A program made the translations under genes and the position numbers. 64,000 nucleotides of DNA. It comes from CAWEFA01 sp963851385 (GTDB lineage Bacteria; Bacteroidota; Bacteroidia; Bacteroidales; DTGW01). This document shows, piece after piece, positions 1 to 9,916 of this stretch. The notes beneath the pieces were generated by a model that did not search any database, had not been told where the DNA came from, and saw only the letters and a program-made list of their open reading frames with translations. Location: positions 1-64,000 of the forward strand of contig CAWKPE010000001.1 of assembly GCA_963851385.1 (NCBI GenBank). Direction: 5' to 3'. How positions within the stretch are numbered: the first letter of the stretch is position 1; the number at the start of each line of letters is the position of its first letter.

Positions 1-3000
1 TTTCTGAATTTTAATTTACCTGTATATCCGATATAATACATTACTGGAATCAATATAAGGGTAAGGAACGTGGCAAAAGACAATCCAAATATAATGGTAT
101 ATGCCAATGGTCCGAAAAACATCTTATTCTCACCTCCAAAATGGATATGGGGATTCAGGTGTGTCAAGAGAGAAGCGAAATCAATATTAAATCCGATTGC
201 AAGAGGAACTAATCCAAGTATTGTTGCAGTTGCAGTAAGTACAACCGGTGTAATCCTTGTTTTTCCTCCCTGGATAATGGCTTCGCGTGTCCTTAGTCCC
301 CGTGATCTCATAACATCAGTAAATTCAACAAGAAGTATTCCGTTCCTTACAACAATACCTGCCAGGGCAACCATTCCCATCCCGGTCATAATGATTGAGA
401 AAGGCATATGGAATATAGTAAATCCCAGCAATACCCCTATTAGGCTGAACAATATTTCAGACAATATAATGCCAGTTTTTCCAATTGAATTAAACTGGGT
501 AATAAGAATAAATAATATCAGGAACAAGGAAAGCAACATTGCCTTTCCAAGAAACATCATAGATTCCTTCTGATCTTCCTGTTCACCGGTTATATTTATA
601 TCAACACCTTCCGGCTTTGAAAACTGGGGCAAAACTTTTTTAATATTCGCGATAATTTCATTTGAGTATAACCGGCTGTAACATTTGAAGTAACTGTAAT
701 TACCCGTTTTAAGTTTTTCCGGTTTACCCACCAACTGAATTTTGGTATTTCAAACTGGCTACCGATGAAAGAGGGATTTGCCGAAGTTGACCGCTGTTCA
801 TATCCCTGTAGGTAATCTTATGGCTCATCAATAAGTCAATATTTTTGCGTTGATCAGGCTTATATCTAACCTCGATAGGATATTGATCTTCACCTTCCCT
901 GAATTTTGAAACATCTGTTCCAAAAATTGCCGTACGTAATTCTCCTCCCACCTGTGCAGAAGTAATTCCTTCGTGATTTGCTCTTACCCTGTCAAAATCA
1001 ACTATGATTTCAGGCTTATTTTTCTCAAAATCTGTTTTGAACTTTTCCACTCCGGAAATATTAATTGAATCGAGGTAATTAATAAAATGCATAAGTGGTG
1101 GATACCAGCTGAGTTAAATCTTCACCGCTTATTTCAATGTTTATAGGTTTGCCGGTTGGCGGTCCCATCCTGTTTTTCTCTACGGATAGTTCAACACCGG
1201 GAATATCGGCTACTGCGGCTCGTATTGAATCCATGTAGGGCAAGGTATGTGTAATATGCCTTTTTGCAAATTCCACAAAGTTGACAGATACTTTTGCCTT
1301 GTTTGAGGTTACTCCCAAATCAAAAAAATTGTCGGATGCACCCAGAGCTACATTTGTTATTATAGATTCAACATTTGGATTATTTTCACCAAAAACCTTA
1401 TAAACGCGTTTTTCAATTTCCTTTGCAATTGAATCGGTATAATTGACATCTGTACCTACCGGAAGCTTGGCATATACCAATATATTGTTGGGATCGTTAT
1501 CAGGGAAAAATACAACCTTTGGACCAAATGCGCCTGTCAGGAAAAAAGAAATAATAAGCAATATTATGGTTCCATACAACAATTTGTAAGGGTTTTTATC
1601 TTTTAATGCCCAGCGCAAAATCCGGTCGTAACCATCCATCATTTTAGGGATAAAATTTTTCTGAAAACGTTCGAGCACTTTATGCATGTATAAATTGTGC
1701 CCGATATAAGATATTGCTATAAACAAAGCAAATGTACCTATTCCGAAAGAAGTTGTTCCAAATCTAAAACCTGAAATTAAATAGAATAATGCGGCAATAG
1801 CAGCTATAATGCCACCTATTTTAAAAACTTTTTTCCGATGATAAATTACAGTTTCATCATCATCATGAGTCATAAAATCAACTGCAAATACCGGGTTGAA
1901 AATATAAGCAACAATCAGTGATGCAAATAAAGTTATTATCAGGGTTATCGGAATAAAGAACATGAAGCTTCCTACAACGCCTGGCCAGAAAGCAAGAGGT
2001 AAAAATGGAGCCAATGTTGTCAGCGTGCCGGAAAGAATTGGCATAAAAACTTCACCTGCCGCCATCTTTGCCGATGTGGTAATATCTTTTTTATAACGTT
2101 TGAAAATACGATGGGTGTTCTCGATAACAACAATCGCATCGTCAACAACAATGCCCAAAGCGAAAATGAATGAAAACATTACCAACATGTTCATTGTAAA
2201 ATTTATATATGGCAAAACTATGTATGCTAAAGCCATTGACAGAGGAACTGAAAATCCAACAAATATTGCATTTGTAAGACCCATGAAAAACATCAGAACA
2301 ATGGTTACCAGGATAAAGCCGATAATAATCGTATTGTTCAATTCTGTTAAAGTCCTGCGCGTGAACTCACTCTGGTCAGCAGTAATCTGTACCTTCAGAT
2401 CTTTTGGAAATTTATTTTTTTGAAATTCCCGGATAGCATTTTTAATTTTATCTGAAGCATCAAGAAGGTTTTGTCCGCTTCTCTTGACTACATTTAATGT
2501 AATTACATTTTTCCTGTCAAACCGCGAAAAACTTTCCTGATCATGAAAATAATCTTTCACATCGGCAATGTCTTTAAGAGTTACAATGGCACCACTGGAA
2601 GATGTAAATGTCAGGTTTTTGATCTGATCAATATTTTTAAATTCACCCACAACACGGATGCTCCTGCTCATATTTTGAATGTTGATATTACCTCCCGAAA
2701 CAGTTGCATTTTCATTTGCTATTGCGCCCATAATATCCCTGAAAGTTACACTGGCTGCCTGCATTTTAAACATATCAACATCAACCTGTATCTCACGGTC
2801 CAATGCGCCAACAAGGTCAACCCTTGTTATTTCAGGAAAACTTTCAATTCTGTCTTTCAGCAGGTCGGCATATTTCTTTAGCCTGTTCAAATCGTAATTT
2901 CCGGAGATATTAACATACATAATCGGAATGTCGGAAAGTTCTATTTCAATCACGTCAGGATCTTTATCCAATCTTGGCCATGTACTTGTGGTTTTTGTTT

Positions 3001-3370
3001 TGTCAACCTGATCCTTAACTTTTTGTTTTGCATCGGAAATTTCAATACCCGTATTGAACTCAACACTAATTATTGAAAAGTCCTGAATGGAATTGCTGGT
3101 AATTTTTTTAACGCCGCTGATGGATTTTATATTCTTTTCGAGGGGACGTGTAATAAGGTTTTCCATATCTTCAGGAGATGTCCCAGGATAGACTGTATTT
3201 ACCAGGATAGTAGGAATAACAATTTCGGGAATTTGTTCCTTTGGAATGGTAATATAATTTATTATACCAAAAATGACTATAATGAAAACCAATACGTAAA
3301 TGCTGGTTTTGTTATTTATACTCCAGCTAGTTGGTTTAAATTCTTTAAAATTTTCAAATTCGTTTTTCAT
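1..3370 (-). pseudogene. RND efflux pump inner-membrane subunit, frameshifted and cut by the left edge
   Basis: This is an AcrB/HAE1-type proton-driven exporter of the resistance-nodulation-division family, which pumps drugs or lipophilic compounds across the envelope with the two genes upstream. Residues 1-763 read cleanly from the ATG at 3370. They show the first membrane helix at about 23-43, periplasmic porter domains, and the TM4 aspartate pair D410/D411 in GIVVDDAIVV. Homology then continues in other frames: an extra base in the A run 1084-1087, a missing base in the C run 727-729 and a missing base near 667. The following reading frame stays open to base 1 and includes the second helix bundle (GMGMVALAGIVVRNGILLVEF). 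The three indels lie within about 430 bp, so the gene is either decaying or wrongly sequenced here. The family identity is certain, the inactivation is not. Confidence 0.85.
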
Positions 3371-3499
3371 GATATATTTATATAAGAATCAAGAACTAAG
3401 AATCAAGATGCAAGAGACGAATAGAAATCCATTAACTTTTTCTTAATGCTCAGTTTTATTTTGTAAAAATCAATTTTTTCAATTAACAATCTACAATAA

Positions 3500-4636
3500 T
3501 CAATAATTAATTGCCTGCCCATTCTCCAAATCGAGATAGCCTGCAGAGACAAGCACGTCACCAGATTTTAACCCGGTTTTAATTTCTGTCATTCCCTTAT
3601 AAGTTTCACCAACTGTCACATCAACTCGTTTGGCTTTGTTCCCCTGTGGAGTTTTTTCTGCAATTACGACATAATTACCCGATTGATCAGACTGTATCAT
3701 ATTTATAGGTATAACCAAAGCATCCGGGGTTCTATAATCGTTAATCCTGACTACTGCTACCATATTTGCTTTTAATTCGTTGTCAAATGACAAAAACCTG
3801 GCACCGACCTGGAACGTGCGGTTTGTAGGGTTAATGAATTTGCTGCTGTAATCAATTTTACCTTCAACTTCTTTTTTAAGATCAGGTAGATAAACTTTTA
3901 CCTTATCGCCTATATTGACTCGTGAAGTATATGCTTCAGCAAGATCGGCTACCACTTTCAATGAAGATAAATTAATAACCCTGAAAGCAATTACACCCGG
4001 ACCGACAAGCTGTCCTACTTTTACCGGGATATCTTCAACAGTTCCGTTTACAGGTGATTTTATCAGGCACATGTCAATCTGTTCTTTTATCGCAGAGACT
4101 GCACTTTCCAGAGATTCTTTCTTTGATTTTATATCGAGAAATTGTACTTCGCTTCCGATTTTCTGATCCCAAAGCGCTTTTTGCTTGTTATACATTGCTG
4201 TAACATATTCAAGGTTCGATAAGTTGGCCTTAAGGTTGTCCTGGTAAAGTTTGTCATCGATTTTAGCAAGTACCTGGCCGGATGCTACAGTTTGCCCTTC
4301 ACTAACAAGGATACTTACAATCATTCCTCCTGCTCCTTCAGCAAAAACGGTGACATTCTTATCTCCATCAACTCTTCCCTGAACTTCTATGAAATGATTA
4401 AACACAGTAGGTTTTAAACTGGTAACTGCAACCCTGATGCCAGGATCCTGTTTTGAGGAAAGTTCTTCCTGGAGTTTCTTTATCTTATCTGAAATTTCAT
4501 CATGTTGTTTCAGAAGCTTGTATAACTCTTTCTGTTTCCCCTGGCGTATTTTTACTTCCTTTGCCTGTTGATTATTTTTGCAAGAACCTGCTAAGATTAA
4601 TATTGCTAAGAAAATGCTGATTACTTTGGTTTTCAT
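3500..4636 (-). CDS. RND efflux membrane-fusion (periplasmic adaptor) lipoprotein
   Basis: HlyD/AcrA-family adaptor of 378 aa that bridges the RND pump and the TolC channel. A lipoprotein signal peptide ends in LAGSC, with the lipid-bearing cysteine at residue 19. A short coiled coil (about 30-65) follows. The biotinyl-lipoyl-like half motifs flank a helical hairpin: GQVLAKIDDKLYQ before it and IKSPVNGTVEDIPVKVGQLV after it. Beta-barrel and membrane-proximal domains complete the protein. It lies 130 bp downstream... in coding order, before the pump gene and 24 bp after the TolC gene, so it is the third gene of a four-gene operon. Length and domain order are normal for the family. Confidence 0.93.
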   Translation of the reverse strand: MKTKVISIFLAILILAGSCKNNQQAKEVKIRQGKQKELYKLLKQHDEISDKIKKLQEELSSKQDPGIRVAVTSLKPTVFNHFIEVQGRVDGDKNVTVFAEGAGGMIVSILVSEGQTVASGQVLAKIDDKLYQDNLKANLSNLEYVTAMYNKQKALWDQKIGSEVQFLDIKSKKESLESAVSAIKEQIDMCLIKSPVNGTVEDIPVKVGQLVGPGVIAFRVINLSSLKVVADLAEAYTSRVNIGDKVKVYLPDLKKEVEGKIDYSSKFINPTNRTFQVGARFLSFDNELKANMVAVVRINDYRTPDALVIPINMIQSDQSGNYVVIAEKTPQGNKAKRVDVTVGETYKGMTEIKTGLKSGDVLVSAGYLDLENGQAINY

Positions 4637-4659
4637 GATATGATGATTTTTATATATTA

Positions 4660-5976
4660 CTAATTATTATCTTGTTTTAATATTTTCTCCAATGCTGCCT
4701 TGGCCGATGCCAGGTCAATAATAGCCTGGTAATAGTTCGTTTGGCTTTGTATATACTGATTTTGTGTTTGAGTTAATTCCGTGCTGGATATTACGCCCTC
4801 TTTATATTTGATTAAAGAATGGTTGTAGATTTTTTTTGCAAGTTTTAAATTATCACTTGTAGTATTATATTTGTCCAATGATGATAAAAAGTTTGATTTA
4901 TTTTGTTCGTAGCTTACTTTAAGTCCGCCAGAAGCTTGCTGTTTTGAATTTAAGGCTTTTTGATAACTATATCTGGCCTGACTAATTTTAGCAAGACGTT
5001 GGCCACTTGAAAAGATAGGGATAGTAACACTAAAACCAATTATATTAGGTGGGTTCAATGATATTGCATTTTTATTAAAAAGTTCTTCATGCTGATAAAA
5101 TGAAGCAATATTCGGAAGAAACGAAGATTTGTTTAACAAAAGATTCATTTTCATCAATTTGGCTTGTGTGTCTAAAAGTTTAAAATCCACATTATTTTCA
5201 ATTATAAAATTCTGACTTAAAAGTGTATTATTTTTTGCGAAACTATTAACAAGGCCATGAATACTATCCGTTAGTATAATTTTAGTTTCCAGGTTTGCTC
5301 CTAATTGAAACTTCAACATACGTTCGGCAATTTCGGCTTGACGACTCATTAATTCTGCTGAGTTTTTTAAAGAGTTTGTAGTTAATTGCAATTGGTCAAC
5401 ATCAGTCTCATCAATTAACCCTTGCGACAACATTTTTTTCATATCATTTAAAATTTGTTCAGTATTATGAAATGTTGAGTCGAGAAGCAGTTTATTTTCA
5501 TTAGCTACTAATACTAAAAGATAGGCATTTGTAACAGATTCGTCCAGATCGTTTTTTGATTTTGTTAAGGATAGTTCTGAGAGTCCTTTATATATTTTTG
5601 AGGTTTGCAAACCAACTAAATAAGAACCGCTAAAAATTAATTGAGTTACTGTTAAATCAAACGCGGATGATTGTCTTATATCATTCACATTCATTGTTGG
5701 TGGAATAAATTCTTTATATAAAGCAGGAATGGTAATCATATAACTATACGAAATATTACCATTCACCTGAGGCAGCCCTATAGCCGTTGTCTCCCAAATC
5801 TTTTTCTTAGCAGATTCTAAATCAAGTGAAGCATTTTTAACTACCGGACTGTTCTGTAAAGCATATTCTTTAGCTTCCGCCAATGAAAACTTCATAACCG
5901 AATCCTTCTTTTCCTGTGAATGGATCAATTGTAATATAACCATCAAAACACTTAAAACTGATAATTTAATTCTCAT
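4660..5976 (-). CDS. TolC family outer-membrane efflux channel
   Basis: A 438-residue TolC-like protein that forms the outer-membrane duct of the tripartite pump. It has an N-terminal signal peptide (hydrophobic core about 5-18, cleavage near HSQ) and then two repeats of the outer-membrane efflux fold made of long coiled-coil helices and strands. Features typical of the family are the early YALQNSP segment, GLPQVNGNISYSY at about 58-70, and the late repeat with YKEGVISSTELTQTQ. It lies between the TetR gene (23-bp gap) and the adaptor gene (23-bp gap), so the three are very probably co-transcribed. Confidence 0.93.
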   Translation of the reverse strand: MRIKLSVLSVLMVILQLIHSQEKKDSVMKFSLAEAKEYALQNSPVVKNASLDLESAKKKIWETTAIGLPQVNGNISYSYMITIPALYKEFIPPTMNVNDIRQSSAFDLTVTQLIFSGSYLVGLQTSKIYKGLSELSLTKSKNDLDESVTNAYLLVLVANENKLLLDSTFHNTEQILNDMKKMLSQGLIDETDVDQLQLTTNSLKNSAELMSRQAEIAERMLKFQLGANLETKIILTDSIHGLVNSFAKNNTLLSQNFIIENNVDFKLLDTQAKLMKMNLLLNKSSFLPNIASFYQHEELFNKNAISLNPPNIIGFSVTIPIFSSGQRLAKISQARYSYQKALNSKQQASGGLKVSYEQNKSNFLSSLDKYNTTSDNLKLAKKIYNHSLIKYKEGVISSTELTQTQNQYIQSQTNYYQAIIDLASAKAALEKILKQDNN

Positions 5977-5999
5977 ATAATTCTTTTTGTTTATTTCTG

Positions 6000-6623
6000 T
6001 TATTGTATCTCTTCTTTTATTTTTGCCAGGTTTTCTTTTAAGACATCTATTCCTTTATCAGTACTTATTCCCCTGAGATGATAAATTAATACCTCGGTAA
6101 AAAATTTTGGTGATGTGTACTCATTCAAATCAAACTGGTCATTTTCAATTATAACTTCATTTCTATAGACGTATAATTTGGCAATTATTTCTTCATTTAT
6201 TTCCTGCCTGTATAATTTTTCTGATTTCCCCCGTTTTAGATTACTCAGAATCCACTCGTACATTTTCTGATGCCTGCTGTCATAAAACTTCCTGTATAAA
6301 TCAGGATAGTATTTTTTCAAATCATATGCCGTAGATGGATTATACTCTTTCAACATTTTAATAACATGACTATTTACAGCTATCATCTCTTCAATAGCAT
6401 TATTACCCTTGATGTTACTAACATCAAAATCACCTGCACGGCGTGAAAGCTCAACATCCAGAACTTTGTTAACCAGGTCGGTTTTATCAATCACATACTG
6501 GTAAAGTGTTTTTTTGGAAATACCGAGTTCTCTTGCTACATCGTCCATTGTGATACTTTTTATCCCGTATTTGAGATAAAGGCAGCGGACTTTTTCTAAA
6601 ATATTTTTCAGTTCGTCTTCCAT
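6000..6623 (-). CDS. TetR/AcrR family transcriptional regulator
   Basis: A 207-residue repressor-type regulator that heads the efflux operon. The N-terminal helix-turn-helix lies at about residues 22-52 (ITMDDVARELGISKKTLYQY). The rest is a divergent all-helical ligand-binding domain. As first gene of the operon it probably represses itself and the pump until a ligand binds. A long dyad-symmetric site begins 16 bp upstream of its ATG and overlaps a TAnnTTTG promoter element, which fits autoregulation. The ligand cannot be predicted from sequence. Confidence 0.93.
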   Translation of the reverse strand: MEDELKNILEKVRCLYLKYGIKSITMDDVARELGISKKTLYQYVIDKTDLVNKVLDVELSRRAGDFDVSNIKGNNAIEEMIAVNSHVIKMLKEYNPSTAYDLKKYYPDLYRKFYDSRHQKMYEWILSNLKRGKSEKLYRQEINEEIIAKLYVYRNEVIIENDQFDLNEYTSPKFFTEVLIYHLRGISTDKGIDVLKENLAKIKEEIQ

Positions 6624-6627
6624 GCCG

Positions 6628-6635
6628 CAAAAATA
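6628..6635 (-). promoter_or_regulatory. Candidate -7 promoter element of the efflux operon
   Basis: Minus strand TATTTTTG matches the Bacteroidota -7 consensus TAnnTTTG and lies only four bases before the tetR ATG. If used, the transcript would have almost no 5' leader. There is no clear -33 TTTG at the expected distance, so this is tentative. Confidence 0.35.
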
Positions 6636-6638
6636 TGT

Positions 6639-6696
6639 AACATTTTTTAGTTAGGAAACTATTTTTACATAAATTGTTTCCATTGTAAAAAATGTT
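6639..6696 (-). promoter_or_regulatory. Nested dyad, likely TetR operator of the efflux operon
   Basis: Perfect 11-bp arms (6639-6649 and 6686-6696) enclose perfect 6-bp arms GGAAAC/GTTTCC (6654-6659 and 6676-6681). Both pairs share the same axis at 6667.5. The site ends 16 bp before the tetR start codon. TetR proteins bind such dyads as one or two dimers, so this is a strong operator candidate, by inference. Confidence 0.7.
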
Positions 6697-7027
6697 TTCA
6701 CATAAATTAACATTCGGAATTTATGAATTACATTAATTCAATACTATCAATTAAATTTATTGTGCACAAAAGTCATACTTAAGACTAAATTCGTAAAGAA
6801 TTTTTCGGTAAACAAAGTATATCTATCGGTAAAAAAAAGCTTTCCTTTTGAAAACTGCTCTTATACTCGTAAGTTTTGCATTTTAAATTTATTTTAGCGT
6901 CAGATTTCCTTATCAAGGCTCAGTTTAAGTAATTTTTAATTTTCAGTTATTAAATTGAAAACTTATACTGATTTAAATAAGCATAACATACAAATTGCTA
7001 ATTTTGCTTATACTTTAATAAAAATCA
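6697..7027. other. Intergenic spacer between divergent tetR and the 7028 gene
   Basis: AT-rich DNA with no open frame of note. It contains a second copy of an ACATAAATT word (near 6667 and 6700) and probably the plus-strand promoter of the next gene. No clear terminator or RNA was found. Confidence 0.4.
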
Positions 7028-7339
7028 ATGACCAAAAGCGAATTACAGGGCCTGCTTAATAGAATAAATTCAATTACTGCATTGAGTCCCGAAAGTATAA
7101 GTGAGTATTGTTCCATATTAAAATTATGTATTGAAAAACTTCAAACCCTGCAACAGGAAGACAAAAATCCCATGCTTGATGCATGGCTGGGGATGGGGCT
7201 CCAGGAAATACGCAGGGAATTAAATGAACGGTTTTCAAATAGCTTTAATAACCTGGATAATGAAAGACAAAAAACCGAATTTATGTATTCACGTTCGATA
7301 GTCACCATGACATTGACAAATATTTTAATGCATTTATAG
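7028..7339 (+). CDS. Small hypothetical protein
   Basis: A 103-residue open frame starting at an ATG and divergent from the TetR operon. The product looks helical and soluble (LQGLLNRINSITALSPESIS, then NERFSNSFNNLDNERQK), with no signal peptide or recognised motif. The frame is intact and its composition is protein-like, but no homolog is recognised, so it may be a lineage-specific gene. No function is proposed. Confidence 0.5.
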   Translation: MTKSELQGLLNRINSITALSPESISEYCSILKLCIEKLQTLQQEDKNPMLDAWLGMGLQEIRRELNERFSNSFNNLDNERQKTEFMYSRSIVTMTLTNILMHL

Positions 7340-7523
7340 AAAAAACTTAAACTGGAAAAGGGAAGAACGGATACCGGATGCTTGACGCTTAATTTTGAAG
7401 AATGGTGTAAGGTGAAAGGTAAAATGATTCCAGATATGTGAATGAGTGAATTTATTATAAATATCAAAAGCCCAACGCCTAATGACCTGTTTCCTTAGAA
7501 CTCTGAACTTGAAACATAAAGCC

Positions 7524-8192
7524 TTAAACTTTTAGCAACGCTTCCGCGATTAACAAATCGGACTTGTCAGTGATTTTTATGTTTTCCCTGTTTCCCTCAA
7601 CGAGAATAACAGGTGTGCCGGCTTTTTCAACAACATGAGCATCATCAGTAAACTCGGGCAAATAAGGTTGATTGTACGATTCTTTCAGTAATTTAGTTTT
7701 GAATACCTGTGGCGTTTGAACTAAAACAAATGAATTCCTGTCCACAGGTGTACTTCTCAATCCATTCAATTCACGGATAGAATCATACAACACAACAACC
7801 GGTACTGCATTGCCTTTTCTTTTGGCTGTCTCAAAACATTTTCTAAGAGTTTCATTGCTGACAAGGGGTCGTACTGCATCGTGCACTGCTATTATTCCAT
7901 CATCACTTTTAATTGTGTCAAGTGCGTTTTTAACCGAATGGAACCGTGTTTCTCCTCCAATTACTTTTTGATGCTGAATTTTAAAATGATGATTACGGCA
8001 AAGTTCGGTCCAGGTATCAAAATGATTTTCAGGTAATGCTATTATTATTTCAATTGAATTATCATAATTACTAAAAGCCTTAATTGAATGCATCAGGATT
8101 GGTAAACCTTTCAGCCGCAGAAATTGTTTAGGAATTTGTGATGCGAACCGCTGGCCGGAACCGCCAGCTACAATAATTGCATATTGTTTCAT
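7524..8192 (-). CDS. ispD: 2-C-methyl-D-erythritol 4-phosphate cytidylyltransferase
   Basis: Cytosolic enzyme of the MEP isoprenoid pathway that joins CTP and MEP to give CDP-methylerythritol. The nucleotide-binding signature IIVAGGSGQRF with downstream IPKQF is at the N-terminus. AVHDAVRP at about residues 103-110 and the TDDAHVVEKAG segment are also typical. The ATG at 8192 gives the usual distance to the AGG loop; an in-frame start 21 bp upstream is less likely because it nears the predicted promoter. ispG of the same pathway lies at 55162-57036. The length (222 aa) is normal. Confidence 0.95.
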   Translation of the reverse strand: MKQYAIIVAGGSGQRFASQIPKQFLRLKGLPILMHSIKAFSNYDNSIEIIIALPENHFDTWTELCRNHHFKIQHQKVIGGETRFHSVKNALDTIKSDDGIIAVHDAVRPLVSNETLRKCFETAKRKGNAVPVVVLYDSIRELNGLRSTPVDRNSFVLVQTPQVFKTKLLKESYNQPYLPEFTDDAHVVEKAGTPVILVEGNRENIKITDKSDLLIAEALLKV

Positions 8193-8218
8193 GATTATAA
8201 ATTGTTTCTGCAAAAATG

Positions 8219-8226
8219 CAAAAGTA
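8219..8226 (-). promoter_or_regulatory. Candidate -7 element for ispD
   Basis: Minus strand TACTTTTG matches TAnnTTTG exactly, 26 bases before the ispD ATG at 8192. The same octamer occurs upstream of the dapF homolog (58073-58080). Confidence 0.45.
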
Positions 8227-8290
8227 AATTTTTTAATGGTTTTGCTTTTGACTAAAAGGTATTTATTTTTGAATTACACTTTAAATTTTG

Positions 8291-8562
8291 TGGTTAGGAT
8301 TTTTTAACCTTAGAGTAATACACCCTTCGACTCCGCTCAGGGTGACTTATCCACCATGCATATCATGCTGAGATATTGAATATAAAATTATAATTTAAAA
8401 AAAAGTGACATGTGAAAAACTTGCAGATTCTTAAATCGAAGCGATTCCTCCATTGAAGGTAATGATGTTAATATAAAATGGCATTTAAAAAAATTTCGAA
8501 TATCGAACAAGGAACTATGAATATCGAAGTATTTGATTTACTTCATCCCGAAGCATCGGGAT
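8291..8562. repeat. Intergenic hairpin cluster between ispD and the DUF2461 gene
   Basis: Three short perfect inverted repeats occur: GGTTA/TAACC (8292-8296, 8305-8309), CACCCT/AGGGTG (8321-8326, 8339-8344) and ATCCCGA/TCGGGAT (8545-8551, 8556-8562). The middle one contains a TTCGACTCCGCTCAG core of the type scattered through Bacteroidota intergenic DNA. The 500-bp spacer holds no credible gene. The hairpins may act as terminators or be dispersed repeats. Confidence 0.55.
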
Positions 8563-8719
8563 TCGACATTCGGTGTTCTTTATTCATCATTCATTGTTTA
8601 CTTAAATTAGTGACAAGCAATCAATAGTGTCATTAGCAGAGAAGTCGAAGCTTAATTGAAGCAAAAGCTTAATTACATAACAAAAAATAGCAATTAAAAT
8701 TATTGTATTCTAAATTAAA

Positions 8720-8727
8720 TAAATTTG
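8720..8727 (+). promoter_or_regulatory. Candidate -7 element for the DUF2461 gene
   Basis: TAAATTTG matches TAnnTTTG and ends four bases before the ATG at 8732, the same spacing as at tetR. This suggests a leaderless or near-leaderless transcript if the site is used. Confidence 0.4.
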
Positions 8728-8731
8728 CATT

Positions 8732-9391
8732 ATGATAACCACAAGGATTACCGACTTTCTGGAAGCATTAAAAAAGAATAACAACCGTGACTGGTTCCAG
8801 AAAAACAAAGCATGGTATGAGGAAATAAAAAACGAATTTGATGTTTTTACGACAAAATTAATTGCGACAGTCAGCAAACTAGATAAGGACATTGCTTACC
8901 TCAAACCAAAGGATTGCACATACAGGATTTATCGTGATACCAGGTTTTCGGGTGATAAAACCCCTTATAAAACGAACTTGGGAGCTTACCTGGTTAAAGG
9001 TGGGAAAAAAAGCGGCTTCGCAGGATATTATTTTCACATTGAGCCCGGCTCAAATTTGCTAGCCGGAGGAATTTACATGCCTATGCCCGATGTGCTGAAA
9101 AAATTAAGAAGGGAAATTTATGAAAATATAGATGAATTTCTTGAAATAGTTCAAAACAAGGAGTTCGTTAAACATTTCGGACAAATTGATGATGCAGCAA
9201 AACTGAAGTCGCCTCCTAAAGATTTTCCAAAAGACTTTCCTTATATTGAATATTTAAAATTTAAGAATTATTCAGTTGCCAAGGACCTGAAGCCTCAAAT
9301 GTTGCATAGCAATAAACTTATGGATGAAGTAGTAACTGTATTTACCGCGATGGTTCCCCTGAATAAGTTTTTTAATAATGCGTTGAGTTGA
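8732..9391 (+). CDS. DUF2461 domain-containing protein
   Basis: A 219-residue protein of the DUF2461 (TIGR02453) family, whose biochemical role is not established. Recognisable family features are an N-terminal FLEALKKNNNRDWFQKNKAW segment, the CTYRIYRDTRFSGDKTPYKT motif at about 67-86 and GYYFHIEPG at about 104-112. No signal peptide is present, so the protein should be cytosolic. It is a lone plus-strand gene facing the polysaccharide cluster. Length is as expected. Confidence 0.88.
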   Translation: MITTRITDFLEALKKNNNRDWFQKNKAWYEEIKNEFDVFTTKLIATVSKLDKDIAYLKPKDCTYRIYRDTRFSGDKTPYKTNLGAYLVKGGKKSGFAGYYFHIEPGSNLLAGGIYMPMPDVLKKLRREIYENIDEFLEIVQNKEFVKHFGQIDDAAKLKSPPKDFPKDFPYIEYLKFKNYSVAKDLKPQMLHSNKLMDEVVTVFTAMVPLNKFFNNALS

Positions 9392-9429
9392 GTGAGGCAG
9401 GATTCTGGATGCCGGATGATAGTTTGCAA

Positions 9430-9493
9430 AACCTCCAAGCGGTTATGAACGAAAGTCCTTAAAAGGACAACATCTCAATACCGCTAGGAGGTT
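9430..9493. repeat. Small nested palindromic element
   Basis: Fourteen-base arms (9430-9443 and 9480-9493, one mismatch) enclose a perfect GTCCTT/AAGGAC hairpin (9455-9460, 9463-9468). It sits between two converging genes, so it could end transcription from both sides, or be a MITE-like remnant. Confidence 0.5.
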
Positions 9494-9511
9494 AGGTCAG
9501 TCATCTGTCAT

Positions 9512-9916
9512 TTAATTTTTCTGAGCTAAGAAAATTTTCATTTTTATAATGAAATTCTTTAACTCATCCATTAACATCTGAACTTCTTCTTTAGAAATAT
9601 TATTTATAGGTTCATAATCACCCTTTATTCTTTTGTTGTATGCCTTCAGAACAAACTGAGAAATTTCTTTTGGTAGAATTTTAGTAGAAATAAAGGTTTT
9701 ATTGAACCACCCTATTAGTTGGTTATGTTTTGATGTTCCAAACTCAAATTTAATAGCCAATGCCGATAATATATAAAAACAAGAATAGTAGATTCGATTT
9801 ACAGCTCCCCTATAAAAGCCCGCTATTATAAGGTTTTCAGCCTCAAGAACTGTTTGAGCAGACTGTTCTATTCTACATTTTATGAGTAATTCCCGATCCT
9901 CAGCTTTCAAAGTCAT
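9512..9916 (-). CDS. HEPN domain protein (probable toxin of an MNT/HEPN pair)
   Basis: A 134-residue helical protein of the HEPN superfamily, UPF0332-like subgroup, recognised from the GAVNRIYYSCFYILSALAIK helix (about 38-57) and the C-terminal RIKGDYEP motif. Many HEPN proteins are RNases or are modified by a partner nucleotidyltransferase. It overlaps the upstream MNT gene by 4 bp, so the two are translationally coupled and presumably work as a toxin-antitoxin-like unit. It is the last gene of the minus-strand polysaccharide cluster. The strict R-X4-6-H RNase motif is not obvious, so the activity is uncertain. Confidence 0.78.
   Translation of the reverse strand: MTLKAEDRELLIKCRIEQSAQTVLEAENLIIAGFYRGAVNRIYYSCFYILSALAIKFEFGTSKHNQLIGWFNKTFISTKILPKEISQFVLKAYNKRIKGDYEPINNISKEEVQMLMDELKNFIIKMKIFLAQKN

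Noticed and set aside
70..573. Open frame of 167 codons on the plus strand
   Set aside because: It lies opposite the conserved RND pump sequence on the minus strand and has no family features. It is an antisense shadow.
8545..8562. Perfect 7-bp hairpin as a Rho-independent terminator of ispD
   Set aside because: It lies upstream of the minus-strand ispD start and has no T run in a useful direction. It is treated as a dispersed repeat.
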